From the NCBI RefSeq assembly GCF_001855565.1, contig NZ_MKCR01000032.1:124001-188000 (forward strand): DNA of 64,000 nt, in the 5' to 3' direction. Origin of the DNA: Chromobacterium amazonense. GTDB lineage: Bacteria > Pseudomonadota > Gammaproteobacteria > Burkholderiales > Chromobacteriaceae. The notes below the pieces were generated by a model, which saw only the letters and a program-made list of their open reading frames with translations, did not search any database and had not been told where the DNA came from. A program made the position numbers and the translations under genes. Of the stretch, positions 9,699 through 18,158 are shown piece by piece (the first letter of the stretch is position 1; every line of letters starts with the position of its first letter).

Positions 9699-9729
9699 TT
9701 GACATTGATCAAGTTAAAACGTAAGTTTG
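9699..9729 (+). promoter_or_regulatory. Promoter and operator of the PsrA-like regulator gene, with an FNR-like box
   Basis: A consensus -35 TTGACA (9699-9704) is followed 17 bases later by TAAGTT (9722-9727). Overlapping the -10 is AAAAC-GTAA-GTTTG (9716-9729), which fits the PsrA operator form (G/C)AAAC-N2-4-GTTT(G/C) in its core. Overlapping the -35 is TTGAC-ATTG-ATCAA (9699-9712), 9 of 10 matches to the FNR/ANR consensus. The positions suggest autorepression; oxygen control is only inferred. Confidence 0.6.
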
Positions 9730-9751
9730 AAACGCTTGTTCGAAAGCTGAG

Positions 9752-10438
9752 ATGAGCAAGACTAAACCACACAATACAACAAAGGCACTGGAGACCATGG
9801 AGGCAAACCGCCCCGACACCGCCACCCGCATTCTGGACGTTGCCGAACGTCTGTTTGTGGAGCATGGATTCGAGGCGACTTCGCTGCGCATGATCACCCA
9901 GCAGGCCGAGGTGAATCTGGCCGCGGTGAACTATCACTTCGGCTCCAAGGATGCGTTGTTCGAGTCCGTGTTCATGCGCAGGCTGGCGCCCTTGCTGGAA
10001 GACTGCCTGGCGGAACTGGACCTGCTGGAAGCGAAGCCGGGCGAATTGCCGCTGGAACAACTGGTGCTGTCGTTCATTCGGCCGTGCCTGGTGTTGTCCA
10101 AGGACCCGTCCCGCGGCGGCGCCATGTTTGTGCGCCTGCTGTCGCGCACGCTGGTGGAAAACCACCGTCTGTTGCGCGAGACCATCTCGCAGCAGTACAG
10201 CGTGTTCGTGCAGCGCTACACGGAAGCGTTCCAGCGCGCGCTGCCCCATCTGGAGCCGGAGCAGCTCGCCTGGCGCATGCATCTCGCCTTTAGCGTCATG
10301 TTCAATGCCTTTGCCGGCAACGATGTGCTGAAAATCTTCACGCGCAGCCAGATCGTTACCGCCCGGGACCCGGACATGATCGTCAAATACCTGGTGCCGT
10401 TTGTGATAGCCGGTTTGGTCGCGCCCATCGAGGGCTGA
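9752..10438 (+). CDS. psrA: PsrA-like TetR family fatty-acid-responsive repressor
   Basis: A 228-residue TetR regulator. The N-terminal helix-turn-helix reads RILDVAERLFVEHGFEATSLRMIT, then VNLAAVNYHFGSK. The recognition helix (VNLAAVNYHFGSK) is identical to that of Pseudomonas PsrA as I recall it, a repressor released by long-chain acyl ligands. The C-terminal ligand domain is helical and less similar. An ATG at 9797 (after GGAG, and matching PsrA length better) is an alternative start that removes 15 polar residues. The gene sits 75 bases ahead of fadE, and matching operators lie at its own promoter and at fadL, so it most likely controls this beta-oxidation block. Confidence 0.8.
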   Translation: MSKTKPHNTTKALETMEANRPDTATRILDVAERLFVEHGFEATSLRMITQQAEVNLAAVNYHFGSKDALFESVFMRRLAPLLEDCLAELDLLEAKPGELPLEQLVLSFIRPCLVLSKDPSRGGAMFVRLLSRTLVENHRLLRETISQQYSVFVQRYTEAFQRALPHLEPEQLAWRMHLAFSVMFNAFAGNDVLKIFTRSQIVTARDPDMIVKYLVPFVIAGLVAPIEG

Positions 10439-10513
10439 TTCCGCGTCGTTCGCCAAGGATTACAACAGCAAGGCGGCGCGCGGGACCGAGGGGTCAACAC
10501 GAGGGTAAACACA

Positions 10514-12967
10514 ATGATTGCTGCCGTAATTCTGGTCGCGCTGATCGTCGCGCTGGCCTACTGCGCCGCGCCGGTGCTGGTTTGGACCGTGGGCCTTGCC
10601 GCCTGGCTCGCCGCGCTCCAGTTCGTTTTCCATTGCGAGGTTCATGCCGCCGTCTGGGCGGTGTTCGCCGTTGTCGCCGCCGTGCTGAACATCGTGCCGC
10701 TGCGCCGCGCGGTGTTCACCGGTCCGGTGTTCGGCGTGTTCAAGAAAATCACGCCGGCGATGTCGCAGACCGAGCAGGAGGCCATCAACGCCGGCACGGT
10801 GTGGTGGGATCGCGACCTGTTCTCCGGCAAGCCGGACTACAACCGTCTGCTGTCTTTTCCGGACCCGAAGCTGACGCCTGAAGAGCAGGCGTTCATCGAC
10901 GGCCCGACCGAACAGTTGTGCGCGATGATAGACGACTGGAAGATCACCCATGAGCTGAAGGATCTGCCGCCGGAAGTGTGGCAGTTCATCAAGGATCACG
11001 GCTTCTTGGGCATGATCGTCAAGAAGAAGTACGGCGGCCTGGAATTCTCCAATTATGCCCATGCCAAGGTGGTGACCAAGATCGCCACCCGTGGCGGCAC
11101 CGCAGCGGTATCGGTGATGGTGCCGAACTCGCTCGGCCCGGGCGAACTGCTGCAGCATTACGGCACGGAAGCGCAGAAGGATTACTATCTGCCGCGTCTG
11201 GCCAAGGGCGTGGAAGTGCCGTGCTTCGCGCTGACCAGCCCGTATGCCGGTTCCGACGCCGGCGCCATTCCGGACTTTGGCGTGGTGTGCCGCGGTTCCT
11301 ACACCCATCCGCGCACCGGCGAGCGTTTCGAGGACGTGCTGGGCGTGCGCGTCAGCTGGGAAAAGCGCTGGATCACGCTGGCCCCGGTCGCCACCATCCT
11401 AGGCCTGGCCTTCAAGATGTATGACCCGGATCACCTGCTGGGCGATAAGGAAGAAATCGGCATCACCTGCGCGCTGGTGCCGACCGAGCATGTCGGCGTG
11501 GAAATCGGTCGTCGCCATTTCCCGGGCGGCTCGGCCTTCATGAACGGTCCGACCTGGGGCAAGGACGTGTTCATTCCGCTGGAGTGGATCATCGGCGGCC
11601 GCGAATACGCCGGCCAAGGCTGGCGCATGCTGGTGGAATGCCTGTCGGTGGGCCGCTGCATCTCGCTGCCGGCCATGTCCGTCGCCTGCGGCAAGCTGAC
11701 CAGTTACACCACCGGCGCCTATGCCCGCATCCGCGACCAATTCGGCCTGCCCATCGGCAAGTTCGAAGGCGTGGACGAGGCGATGGCCCGCATCGGCGGC
11801 TACACCTACCAGATGGAAGCGGCGCAGGACTTGGCCTTGACCGCCCTCGACAACGGCGAGAAGCCGTCGGTGCTGTCGGCCATCCTGAAGTACCACAACA
11901 CCGAGCGCATGCGCAAAACGCTGAACGACGCGATGGACGTGCATGGCGGCAAAGCCGTGGTGCTGGGGCCGCGCAACTATCTGGCGCGCGGTTATCAGGC
12001 CATCCCGATCGGCATCACCGTGGAAGGCGCCAACATCCTGACCCGTTCGATGATCATCTACGGCCAGGGCGCGATCCGCTGCCATCCGTTTGTGCTGCGT
12101 GAAATGAAGGCGGCGATGGCCAACGACGGCGCCGAGTTCGACAAGGCGATCACCGGCCATATCAACTTCGTCATCAGCAACTTTGTCCGCTCGCTGTGGC
12201 TGGGTCTGACCTGCAGCCGTTTCGCGAAGAGCCCGAAGGGCGGCGTCACTGCGGCGTACTACAAGCGCGTCACCCGTTTCTCCAGCGCCTTCGCGCTGCT
12301 GTCCGACATGGCCATGTTCAGCCTGGGCGGCTCGCTGAAGTTCCGCGAGAAGCTGTCGGCCCGCCTGGGCGACATGCTGTCCGGCCTGTACATCGCCACC
12401 GCCTCGCTGAAGCGTTTCGAGCGCGACGGCGCGCCGAAGGAAGACATCGCCGTGATGAGCTGGGCGGTGGAGAACGCCTTGTACGATGTGCAAGTGGCGA
12501 TGGACGGCTTCCTGGCCAACCTGCCTAGCCGCGGCCTGGCCTGGGTGCTGCGCCGCATCATCTTCCCGTGGGGTTTGACGCTGAAGCCGGCGTCCGACCG
12601 CACCGGCACCAAGGTGGCGCGCGCCCTGATGGAGCCGGGCGGCACCCGCGACCGCCTGACCCACGGCATGTACGTGCCTAAGGAAGAGACTGATCCGGTC
12701 GGCGTGCTGGGCCATGCGCTGAATGCGATTCTGGCCACCGATCCGGTGGAGCAGAAGCTGCGCAAGCTGGCGCGTGATGGCAAGTTCAAGACCATCACCG
12801 CGCGCGAGCGCCTGGCCGAGGCCTTGCAAACGGGCCTGATCAATCAGGAGGAGTTCGATGCGGTAACCCGCGCCCGCAAGCTGAAGCGTGATGTGATCAT
12901 GGTGGACGACTTCGACAAGAAGCTGGAACAGCATGATGACAAATTGCTGCAGCGCCTGATTTTCTAA
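10514..12967 (+). CDS. fadE: Acyl-CoA dehydrogenase FadE
   Basis: An 817-residue FadE-type acyl-CoA dehydrogenase (E. coli FadE is 814), catalysing the first, FAD-dependent step of beta-oxidation. Two N-terminal hydrophobic segments (residues 3-35 and 42-62) anchor it to the inner membrane. FAD/substrate motifs include FALTSPYAGSDAGAIPDFGV and the long FadE C-terminal extension carrying GTKVARALMEPGGTRDRLT. It follows the PsrA-like gene closely enough to be co-transcribed. The ribosome site (GAGGGTAAACACA) is modest. No separate fatty-acid operator is visible in the 75-base gap. Confidence 0.95.
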   Translation: MIAAVILVALIVALAYCAAPVLVWTVGLAAWLAALQFVFHCEVHAAVWAVFAVVAAVLNIVPLRRAVFTGPVFGVFKKITPAMSQTEQEAINAGTVWWDRDLFSGKPDYNRLLSFPDPKLTPEEQAFIDGPTEQLCAMIDDWKITHELKDLPPEVWQFIKDHGFLGMIVKKKYGGLEFSNYAHAKVVTKIATRGGTAAVSVMVPNSLGPGELLQHYGTEAQKDYYLPRLAKGVEVPCFALTSPYAGSDAGAIPDFGVVCRGSYTHPRTGERFEDVLGVRVSWEKRWITLAPVATILGLAFKMYDPDHLLGDKEEIGITCALVPTEHVGVEIGRRHFPGGSAFMNGPTWGKDVFIPLEWIIGGREYAGQGWRMLVECLSVGRCISLPAMSVACGKLTSYTTGAYARIRDQFGLPIGKFEGVDEAMARIGGYTYQMEAAQDLALTALDNGEKPSVLSAILKYHNTERMRKTLNDAMDVHGGKAVVLGPRNYLARGYQAIPIGITVEGANILTRSMIIYGQGAIRCHPFVLREMKAAMANDGAEFDKAITGHINFVISNFVRSLWLGLTCSRFAKSPKGGVTAAYYKRVTRFSSAFALLSDMAMFSLGGSLKFREKLSARLGDMLSGLYIATASLKRFERDGAPKEDIAVMSWAVENALYDVQVAMDGFLANLPSRGLAWVLRRIIFPWGLTLKPASDRTGTKVARALMEPGGTRDRLTHGMYVPKEETDPVGVLGHALNAILATDPVEQKLRKLARDGKFKTITARERLAEALQTGLINQEEFDAVTRARKLKRDVIMVDDFDKKLEQHDDKLLQRLIF

Positions 12968-12988
12968 GCCAGGCAACGTGGTACCATG

Positions 12989-13048
12989 CGCCGGATACCG
13001 CATGTATCCGGCGTTCCGCAAAGCGGCCGCGTCTCATGCGGCCGTTTT
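12989..13048 (+). terminator. Two tandem hairpins after fadE
   Basis: First hairpin: perfect 10-bp stem CGCCGGATAC/GTATCCGGCG with loop CGCAT (12989-13013), no T tract. Second: 7-bp stem CGGCCGC/GCGGCCG with loop GTCTCAT followed by TTTT (13024-13048). The second looks like a weak intrinsic terminator; together they probably reduce read-through into the thioesterase gene. Confidence 0.6.
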
Positions 13049-13087
13049 GTCGAACGCGACAAAGTGATAAAGGCGGGAGAGTGTGTG

Positions 13088-13465
13088 ATGGAACAGCAAG
13101 AAGCCAGGGTGCCGGTGTTGCGGGTAAGGGCCTTGCCCACCAGCACCAATGCCTATGGGCGAGTGCAGGCGGGCTGGCTGATGAGCCAGATCGACTTGGC
13201 GGGCAGCCTGGATGCCGAGCGTTTGTCGCGCGGCCCGGTCACCACAGTGGCCGTCAACGCTTTCCAGTTTTCCGCGGCCATCTTGCTGGGCGACGTGGTG
13301 GATTTGTATGTGGAGCGGCTGCGCATCGGCCAGAAGTCCATCACGCTGAAAATCTCAGTGGAGGCGCAGCGCATGGATGGCTCGCACGTGCGGATCACCG
13401 AGGTGATCGCCACCTATGTCGCCATCGATCGCGACGGCAAATCGCGTCTGCTGGAGGCGGGCTGA
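13088..13465 (+). CDS. Acyl-CoA thioesterase, YciA-like hotdog protein
   Basis: A 125-residue hotdog-fold thioesterase hydrolysing acyl-CoA to free acid and CoA. Typical features are PTSTNAYGRVQAGWLMSQIDLAGS (hotdog helix with the catalytic Asp of the GGxLxxxxD type), TTVAVNAFQFSAAILLGDVVDLY and a C-terminal strand EVIATYVAIDRDGKSR. The ATG at 13088 has GGGAGA seven bases upstream; a longer frame starting at 12986 crosses both fadE terminator hairpins and is rejected. Placement between fadE and fadL suggests a role in CoA recycling during fatty-acid use. Confidence 0.85.
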   Translation: MEQQEARVPVLRVRALPTSTNAYGRVQAGWLMSQIDLAGSLDAERLSRGPVTTVAVNAFQFSAAILLGDVVDLYVERLRIGQKSITLKISVEAQRMDGSHVRITEVIATYVAIDRDGKSRLLEAG

Positions 13466-13505
13466 GGCAGGAATGTTTCGGTCTTCATCAATTGTTGTGG
13501 AAATG

Positions 13506-13535
13506 TTGCAGTAAAACGAACGTTTGGAATAATAG
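13506..13535 (+). promoter_or_regulatory. fadL promoter with PsrA-type operator in the spacer
   Basis: TTGCAG (13506-13511) and TAATAG (13530-13535) are separated by 18 bases. Between them lies AAAAC-GAAC-GTTTG (13513-13526), nearly the same as the operator at the psrA-like promoter. Occupancy would block RNA polymerase, consistent with repression relieved by fatty acids. Confidence 0.6.
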
Positions 13536-13580
13536 CTCCACGGTTTGGTTGGATTGCTCTAATTCTCTGGTAGCATCGGT

Positions 13581-13607
13581 CATGACTCACGACATGAATG
13601 AGTCATG
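13581..13607 (+). repeat. Perfect 9-bp inverted repeat in the fadL leader
   Basis: CATGACTCA, a 9-base loop (CGACATGAA), then TGAGTCATG. It lies about 43 bases upstream of the fadL start codon and could be an mRNA hairpin or a second operator. No T tract follows. Confidence 0.5.
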
Positions 13608-13649
13608 ATCAATGAAAATATCTACTCAAGAAATACTAGAGAGGGAAGC

Positions 13650-15143
13650 ATGAAGCTCAAGCATCTTAGCCTGTCCGTGATGATCATGGGCACCGCGTTC
13701 GGCCTGGCGTCTACACAGGCTGCTGCCTCGGGTTATCAGTTTGGTTCGCAGAGCGTTTCCGGCCAGGGCACCGCCCACGCCAACGGCGCCGAAGCCAACG
13801 ATCCTTCCACCATCTTCACCAACCCGGCTGGCTTGAGCCGCCTGGAAGGCACGCAAATGGTACTGGGCGCCACGCTGGTGGTGCCGGACTCCAAATACAC
13901 CGACAACGGCTCTACCAATGTGTTGGGCCAGTCTACCGGCACTGGCAATGGCGGCACTTTCGCGCCCAAGGCCGTGGCTGCGCCGACTTTCTACCTGTCG
14001 CACAAGATCAACGACAAGATCACCGCCGGCATCGGCATGTTTGTGCCGTATGGCGCGAAGCTGGACTACGGCTTCGACTGGGCCGGCCGTTACGCCTTGA
14101 AGAGCGTCAACCTGCAGTCGTTGAACATCAATCCCTCTATCGCATTCAAGCTGGATGATCATCACTCTTTCGGCTTTGGTGTTTCCGCTCAATATATGGA
14201 TGCCACGCTGGAGCAAATGGCGGATGCAACTTCCGGTCTGGCTTTGAAAGCGGCAAATGCGGGTGGTATCACGGGTCCCTTTGGACCGGGTGGCGCGACT
14301 GTAACCTTGACGAATCCCTCGCAAATTGCCGCTGTTATGCGGGCCGGCGGTGTCGGTGGTGATGGATTGGCTCACGTCGAAGGAAATGACTGGGGCTTTG
14401 GCTGGAACATAGGTTATATGTATCAGCTTAATGAGAATACCCGTTTTGGTCTGGCTTATCGTTCCAGCATCAAGCAGTCTTTGCAGGGATCGTCTACTTG
14501 GACATTCAATAATGTCCAAGGGAATGTAACCGTTGGTGGTATTACTCTGCCTGCGGCGGTGGCTGCGAAACTTGCTCATCCGAATGCCTCCGCCTCCGTC
14601 GACGTGACCACTCCCGAAACCGTCTCCGCCAACTTCTTCCATCAGCTGAACCCGAAGGTGGCGCTGATGGGTGATGTGACCTGGGTGCGCAACTCGCAGC
14701 TGCAACAGCTGGACATCAAGCAATCCACGGTGAACGGCGTGGCTCAGGGCGATCTGGTGCTGCATCAGAACTGGAAGGACACCTGGCGCGTGTCGTTCGG
14801 TTCCAACTACCAGTTGAACGATGCCTGGATGCTGCGCGGCGGCGTAGCCTGGGAGCAAGCGCCTCTGCAGTCTGATAATGACCGCCATCCGGCTATCCCG
14901 GATAGCGACCGTCTGTGGCTGTCGTTCGGCGCCAACTACAAGATCAATAAGCAAAGCTCCATCGATCTGGCCTACAGCTTCATTGATTTCAAGAACGCTA
15001 ACGTCAACTACACCGACGCTTGCAGCCCGGCGGGTGTAAGCCCGACGACTGGCGCTGCATGTACCGGCAACGGCGGCACCGTCAAGGGTAGCTACAAGAC
15101 CTATCTGCAGTTGATCGGCGTGCAGTACAACTATCGTTTCTAA
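13650..15143 (+). CDS. fadL: Long-chain fatty acid outer-membrane transporter FadL
   Basis: A 497-residue outer-membrane beta-barrel. The signal peptide (residues 1-~25) ends in STQAAA, and the predicted mature start SGYQFG matches the FadL hatch region, followed by ANDPSTIFTNPAGLSRL, the FadL NPA signature. The protein ends in an aromatic residue (YNYRF), as barrels require for BAM recognition. The ATG at 13650 has GAGGGAAG upstream. FadL takes up long-chain fatty acids by lateral diffusion for FadE and its partners. The stretch 14160-14560 has somewhat lower GC and more variable codons than the flanks, as is common in extracellular loops. Confidence 0.92.
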   Translation: MKLKHLSLSVMIMGTAFGLASTQAAASGYQFGSQSVSGQGTAHANGAEANDPSTIFTNPAGLSRLEGTQMVLGATLVVPDSKYTDNGSTNVLGQSTGTGNGGTFAPKAVAAPTFYLSHKINDKITAGIGMFVPYGAKLDYGFDWAGRYALKSVNLQSLNINPSIAFKLDDHHSFGFGVSAQYMDATLEQMADATSGLALKAANAGGITGPFGPGGATVTLTNPSQIAAVMRAGGVGGDGLAHVEGNDWGFGWNIGYMYQLNENTRFGLAYRSSIKQSLQGSSTWTFNNVQGNVTVGGITLPAAVAAKLAHPNASASVDVTTPETVSANFFHQLNPKVALMGDVTWVRNSQLQQLDIKQSTVNGVAQGDLVLHQNWKDTWRVSFGSNYQLNDAWMLRGGVAWEQAPLQSDNDRHPAIPDSDRLWLSFGANYKINKQSSIDLAYSFIDFKNANVNYTDACSPAGVSPTTGAACTGNGGTVKGSYKTYLQLIGVQYNYRF

Positions 15144-15165
15144 GCGGTTAACACCGTTCGGAAAT

Positions 15166-15206
15166 CGGCAACAGGGCAGGCGTCAACGCTTGCCCTGTTG
15201 CCGTTT
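15166..15206 (+). terminator. Rho-independent terminator after fadL
   Basis: A 17-bp stem with one G-U pair (15166-15182 with 15187-15203), loop TCAA, followed by TTT. It is the longest hairpin in the window. Confidence 0.8.
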
Positions 15207-15589
15207 CGGCACAGCTGAAGCCGTTGTTGCGCTTGCTGAGATGTCGCGTGCAGATTTTTTACAAAACCTGCTTTGATTTTGCCCAAAATGGGTTAGACTA
15301 ATCCCACATAAAAGCGAGTGTTTGATATTTTATCTGCGCTCGCAGATCACCCCCCGGTAGGAGCGCTTTATCCGTGCCGGCGAGGGTGGAAGCGCCAGGA
15401 AACATTCTCCGGGTGCGGCCGGAACAATAGCGATTCAGTCCGGCCTTACTATCAAGCAGTACCCGGCGCCGCGCCTGTCACAGTCGGCGCGGATTCTGGG
15501 CAAGGACGATTCAACGCCCGTCCTTGGAAGCAAGCAGGACAGGTTGAGAGGGGCCTGTCTCATGTGTGTTTCAACAAATCGAGGAAACC
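15207..15589 (+). other. Long structured leader region of the fadN-type gene
   Basis: No convincing gene. A possible promoter is TTTGAT (15272-15277), 16 bases, TAGACT (15294-15299), preceded by a degenerate PsrA-like site AAAAC-CTGC-TTTG (15263-15275). If so, the 5' leader is about 285 nt. It contains several hairpins, e.g. GGCCGGA...TCCGGCC (15418-15446), GCCGCGCC...GGCGCGG (15470-15494) and ACAGG...CCTGT just before the ribosome site. I do not recognise a known riboswitch. Confidence 0.4.
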
Positions 15590-17965
15590 ATGTCTCAAAC
15601 CAAATTCAATGTACGCAAGGTTGCCGTGCTCGGCGCTGGCGTGATGGGGGCGCAGATTGCCGCCCACCTGGTGAACGCCAAAGTCCCGACCATTCTGTTT
15701 GACTTGCCGGCCAAGGAAGGCGACAAGAACGGCATCGCGCTGAAGGCCATCGACGGTCTGAAGAAGCTGAAACCCTCTCCGCTGGCTGGCAGCGACGTTG
15801 TCGCCCACATCCAGCCGGCTAACTATGATGACCACCTGCATCTGCTGAAGGACTGCGATCTGGTGATCGAGGCCATCGCCGAACGCATGGACTGGAAGGT
15901 GGACCTGTACCACAAGGTGGCCCCGCATCTGGGCGAGCACACCATCTTCGCCACCAACACCTCCGGCCTGTCCATCAACAAGCTGGCCGAAGGCTGCCCG
16001 GACGCGGTGCGCCCGCGCTTCTGCGGCGTGCACTTTTTCAACCCGCCGCGCTACATGCACCTGGTTGAAATCATTCCCTGCGTGACTTCCGACGCCCACA
16101 TCCTGGACAACCTGGAGCGCTTCCTGGTGTCCACGCTGGGCAAGGGCGTAGTCCGCGCCAAGGACACCCCGAACTTCGTGGCCAACCGCATCGGCGTGTT
16201 CTCCATGCTGGCCACCATCGCCAACGCCGCCAAGTACGGCATCCGCTTCGATGTGGTGGACGACCTGACCGGCCCGCGCCTGGGCCGCCCGAAATCCGCC
16301 ACTTTCCGCACCGCCGACGTGGTGGGTCTGGACACCTTCGCCCACGTGGTGAAGACCATGCAGGATACCCTGCCGCAAGACCCGTGGCACAGCCTGTTCG
16401 TGACGCCTGACTGGATGCAAGGCCTGATCTCCGCCGGCGCGCTGGGTTCCAAGACCAAGGCCGGCATCTACAAGAAAGACGGCAAGCGCATGCTGGTGCT
16501 GGACCCGGCCAAGGGCGAGTACGTGGGTTCCGGCGAGAAGGGCGACGACGCGGTCAAGGACATCCTGAAGATCGCCAACCCGGCCGAGAAATTCCAAAAG
16601 CTGCGCGAGAGCGAACATCCGCAGGCCCAGTTCCTGTGGGCATGTTTCCGCGACGTGTTCCACTACATCTCCTTCCATCTGGCCGATATCGCCAACTGCG
16701 CCCGCGACGTGGACTTCGCCATCCGTTGGGGTTTCGGCTGGTCCGCCGGTCCGTTTGAAACCTGGCAAGCCGCCGGTTGGCAGCAAGTAGCCAAGTGGCT
16801 GCAGGAAGACATCGCCGCCGGCAAGTCCCTGGCCAAGGCTGAACTGCCGGCCTGGGTGCTGGAAGGCGACCGCGCCGGCGTGCATTTCGCCGACGGTTCC
16901 TACAACGCCGCCGACAAGAAACTGGTAGGCCGCTCCGCGCTGGACGTTTACGCGCGTCAGCTGGCGCCGGCCAAGGTGCTGGGCGAGAAGTCCGAGCAGC
17001 TGGGCGAAACCGTGTACGAGAACGAAGGCGTGCGCGCCTTCACCACCGGCGACGAGGTGCTGGTGGTGTCGTTCAAGTCCAAGGCCCACGCCATCGGGCC
17101 GGCCGTGCTGGATGGTCTGAACACCGCCATCGACATCGCTGAAGACCGCTTCAAGGGCTTGGTGATCTGGCAAACCGAAGAGCCGTTCTCTGTCGGCGCC
17201 GACCTGCAGTCGATGATGCCGGCCTTCATGATGGGCGACTGGGACGCCATCGACGCCATGATCGGCCGCTTCCAGTCCACCGCGCTGCGCCTGCGCTACA
17301 GCCAGGTTCCGACTGTGGCCGCCACCCAGGGCTACGTGTTTGGCGGCGGCTGCGAGTTCGCCATGCATTGCGACAAGACCGTGGCCGCGCTGGAATCGTA
17401 CGTGGGCCTGGTGGAAGTGGGCGTGGGCCTGCTGCCGGGCGGCGGCGGCTGCAAGGAGTTCGCGCTGCGCGCCTCGCAGGAGTCCAAGGGCGATCTGCTG
17501 GCCGCGCTGAAGGATTACTTCATGAACATCGCCACCGCCAAGGTCGCCACCAGCGGCATCGAGGCGCAAGAACTGGGCTTCTTCCGCAAGGGCGACGCCG
17601 TGGTGTTCAATGCTTACGAGCTCTTGTACGTCGCCAAGCAGCAGGCGTTGTCGCTGGCCGAATCCGGCTACCGCCCGCCGCTGAAGGTGAAGGGCTTCCC
17701 GGTGGCTGGCCGTTCCGGCGCGGCGTCGATCAAGGGCCAACTGGTGAACATGCTGGAAGGCAACTTCATCAGCCAGCACGACTTCTTCATCGCTTCGCAG
17801 ATCGCCGACGTGATGACTGGCGGCGATGTGGAGGCCGGCACCCTGGTCAACGAGCAATGGATTCTGGACCTGGAGCGCAAGGCTTTCATGACCCTGCTGA
17901 AGAACTCCAAGACCCAGGACCGCATCGCGAATATGCTGACCACCGGCAAGCCGCTGCGCAACTAA
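15590..17965 (+). CDS. fadN: 3-hydroxyacyl-CoA dehydrogenase / enoyl-CoA hydratase, FadN-type
   Basis: A 791-residue bifunctional beta-oxidation enzyme in the FadN order: dehydrogenase first, hydratase last, the reverse of E. coli FadB. The NAD motif VAVLGAGVMGAQIAAHL is at the N-terminus, followed by VHFFNPPRYMHLVEI and DTPNFVANRIG of the HAD domain. The crotonase domain follows (~residues 490-680) with SVGADLQSM, GYVFGGGCEFAMHCD (oxyanion hole) and GVGLLPGGGGCKEF. ATG 15590 follows GAGGAAA. It hydrates 2-enoyl-CoA and oxidises the 3-hydroxy product. The thiolase gene follows, so it probably forms an operon with fadA. Confidence 0.9.
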   Translation: MSQTKFNVRKVAVLGAGVMGAQIAAHLVNAKVPTILFDLPAKEGDKNGIALKAIDGLKKLKPSPLAGSDVVAHIQPANYDDHLHLLKDCDLVIEAIAERMDWKVDLYHKVAPHLGEHTIFATNTSGLSINKLAEGCPDAVRPRFCGVHFFNPPRYMHLVEIIPCVTSDAHILDNLERFLVSTLGKGVVRAKDTPNFVANRIGVFSMLATIANAAKYGIRFDVVDDLTGPRLGRPKSATFRTADVVGLDTFAHVVKTMQDTLPQDPWHSLFVTPDWMQGLISAGALGSKTKAGIYKKDGKRMLVLDPAKGEYVGSGEKGDDAVKDILKIANPAEKFQKLRESEHPQAQFLWACFRDVFHYISFHLADIANCARDVDFAIRWGFGWSAGPFETWQAAGWQQVAKWLQEDIAAGKSLAKAELPAWVLEGDRAGVHFADGSYNAADKKLVGRSALDVYARQLAPAKVLGEKSEQLGETVYENEGVRAFTTGDEVLVVSFKSKAHAIGPAVLDGLNTAIDIAEDRFKGLVIWQTEEPFSVGADLQSMMPAFMMGDWDAIDAMIGRFQSTALRLRYSQVPTVAATQGYVFGGGCEFAMHCDKTVAALESYVGLVEVGVGLLPGGGGCKEFALRASQESKGDLLAALKDYFMNIATAKVATSGIEAQELGFFRKGDAVVFNAYELLYVAKQQALSLAESGYRPPLKVKGFPVAGRSGAASIKGQLVNMLEGNFISQHDFFIASQIADVMTGGDVEAGTLVNEQWILDLERKAFMTLLKNSKTQDRIANMLTTGKPLRN

Positions 17966-18158
17966 GTGCTTGGGGATGATTCTGCTGCGCGTGCCGATCT
18001 CAAAGCTGTGATGCTCGCCGTACCACTTGTACGGCTGCGCGTCTCGCCTTGACCTCGGCCCGCTCGCTGCGAATCCTCCCGCAAGCACGGCCAATAGCCA
18101 GATGATAGGTCGGTTGATTTCTACCGCTTGGATCAGCCGGCCGACAGGAGAATCGAAA
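17966..18158 (+). other. fadN-fadA spacer, possible dispersed repeat
   Basis: A 193-base spacer, unusually long for an operon pair. It holds a 7-bp hairpin GCCGTAC/GTACGGC (loop CACTT) at 18017-18035 and a stretch rich in GCTGCG and CTCGC motifs. The text (GATGCTCGCCGTACC, then GTACGGCTGCGC) resembles intergenic repeats I associate with betaproteobacterial fad regions, but I cannot confirm copy number from one window. No terminator is evident. Confidence 0.35.

Noticed and set aside
15318-15644. A 108-codon plus-strand frame ahead of the fadN-type gene
   Set aside because: Composition is not protein-like (many Pro, Arg and Cys) and it overlaps the fadN-type start in another frame; the region is better explained as a leader.
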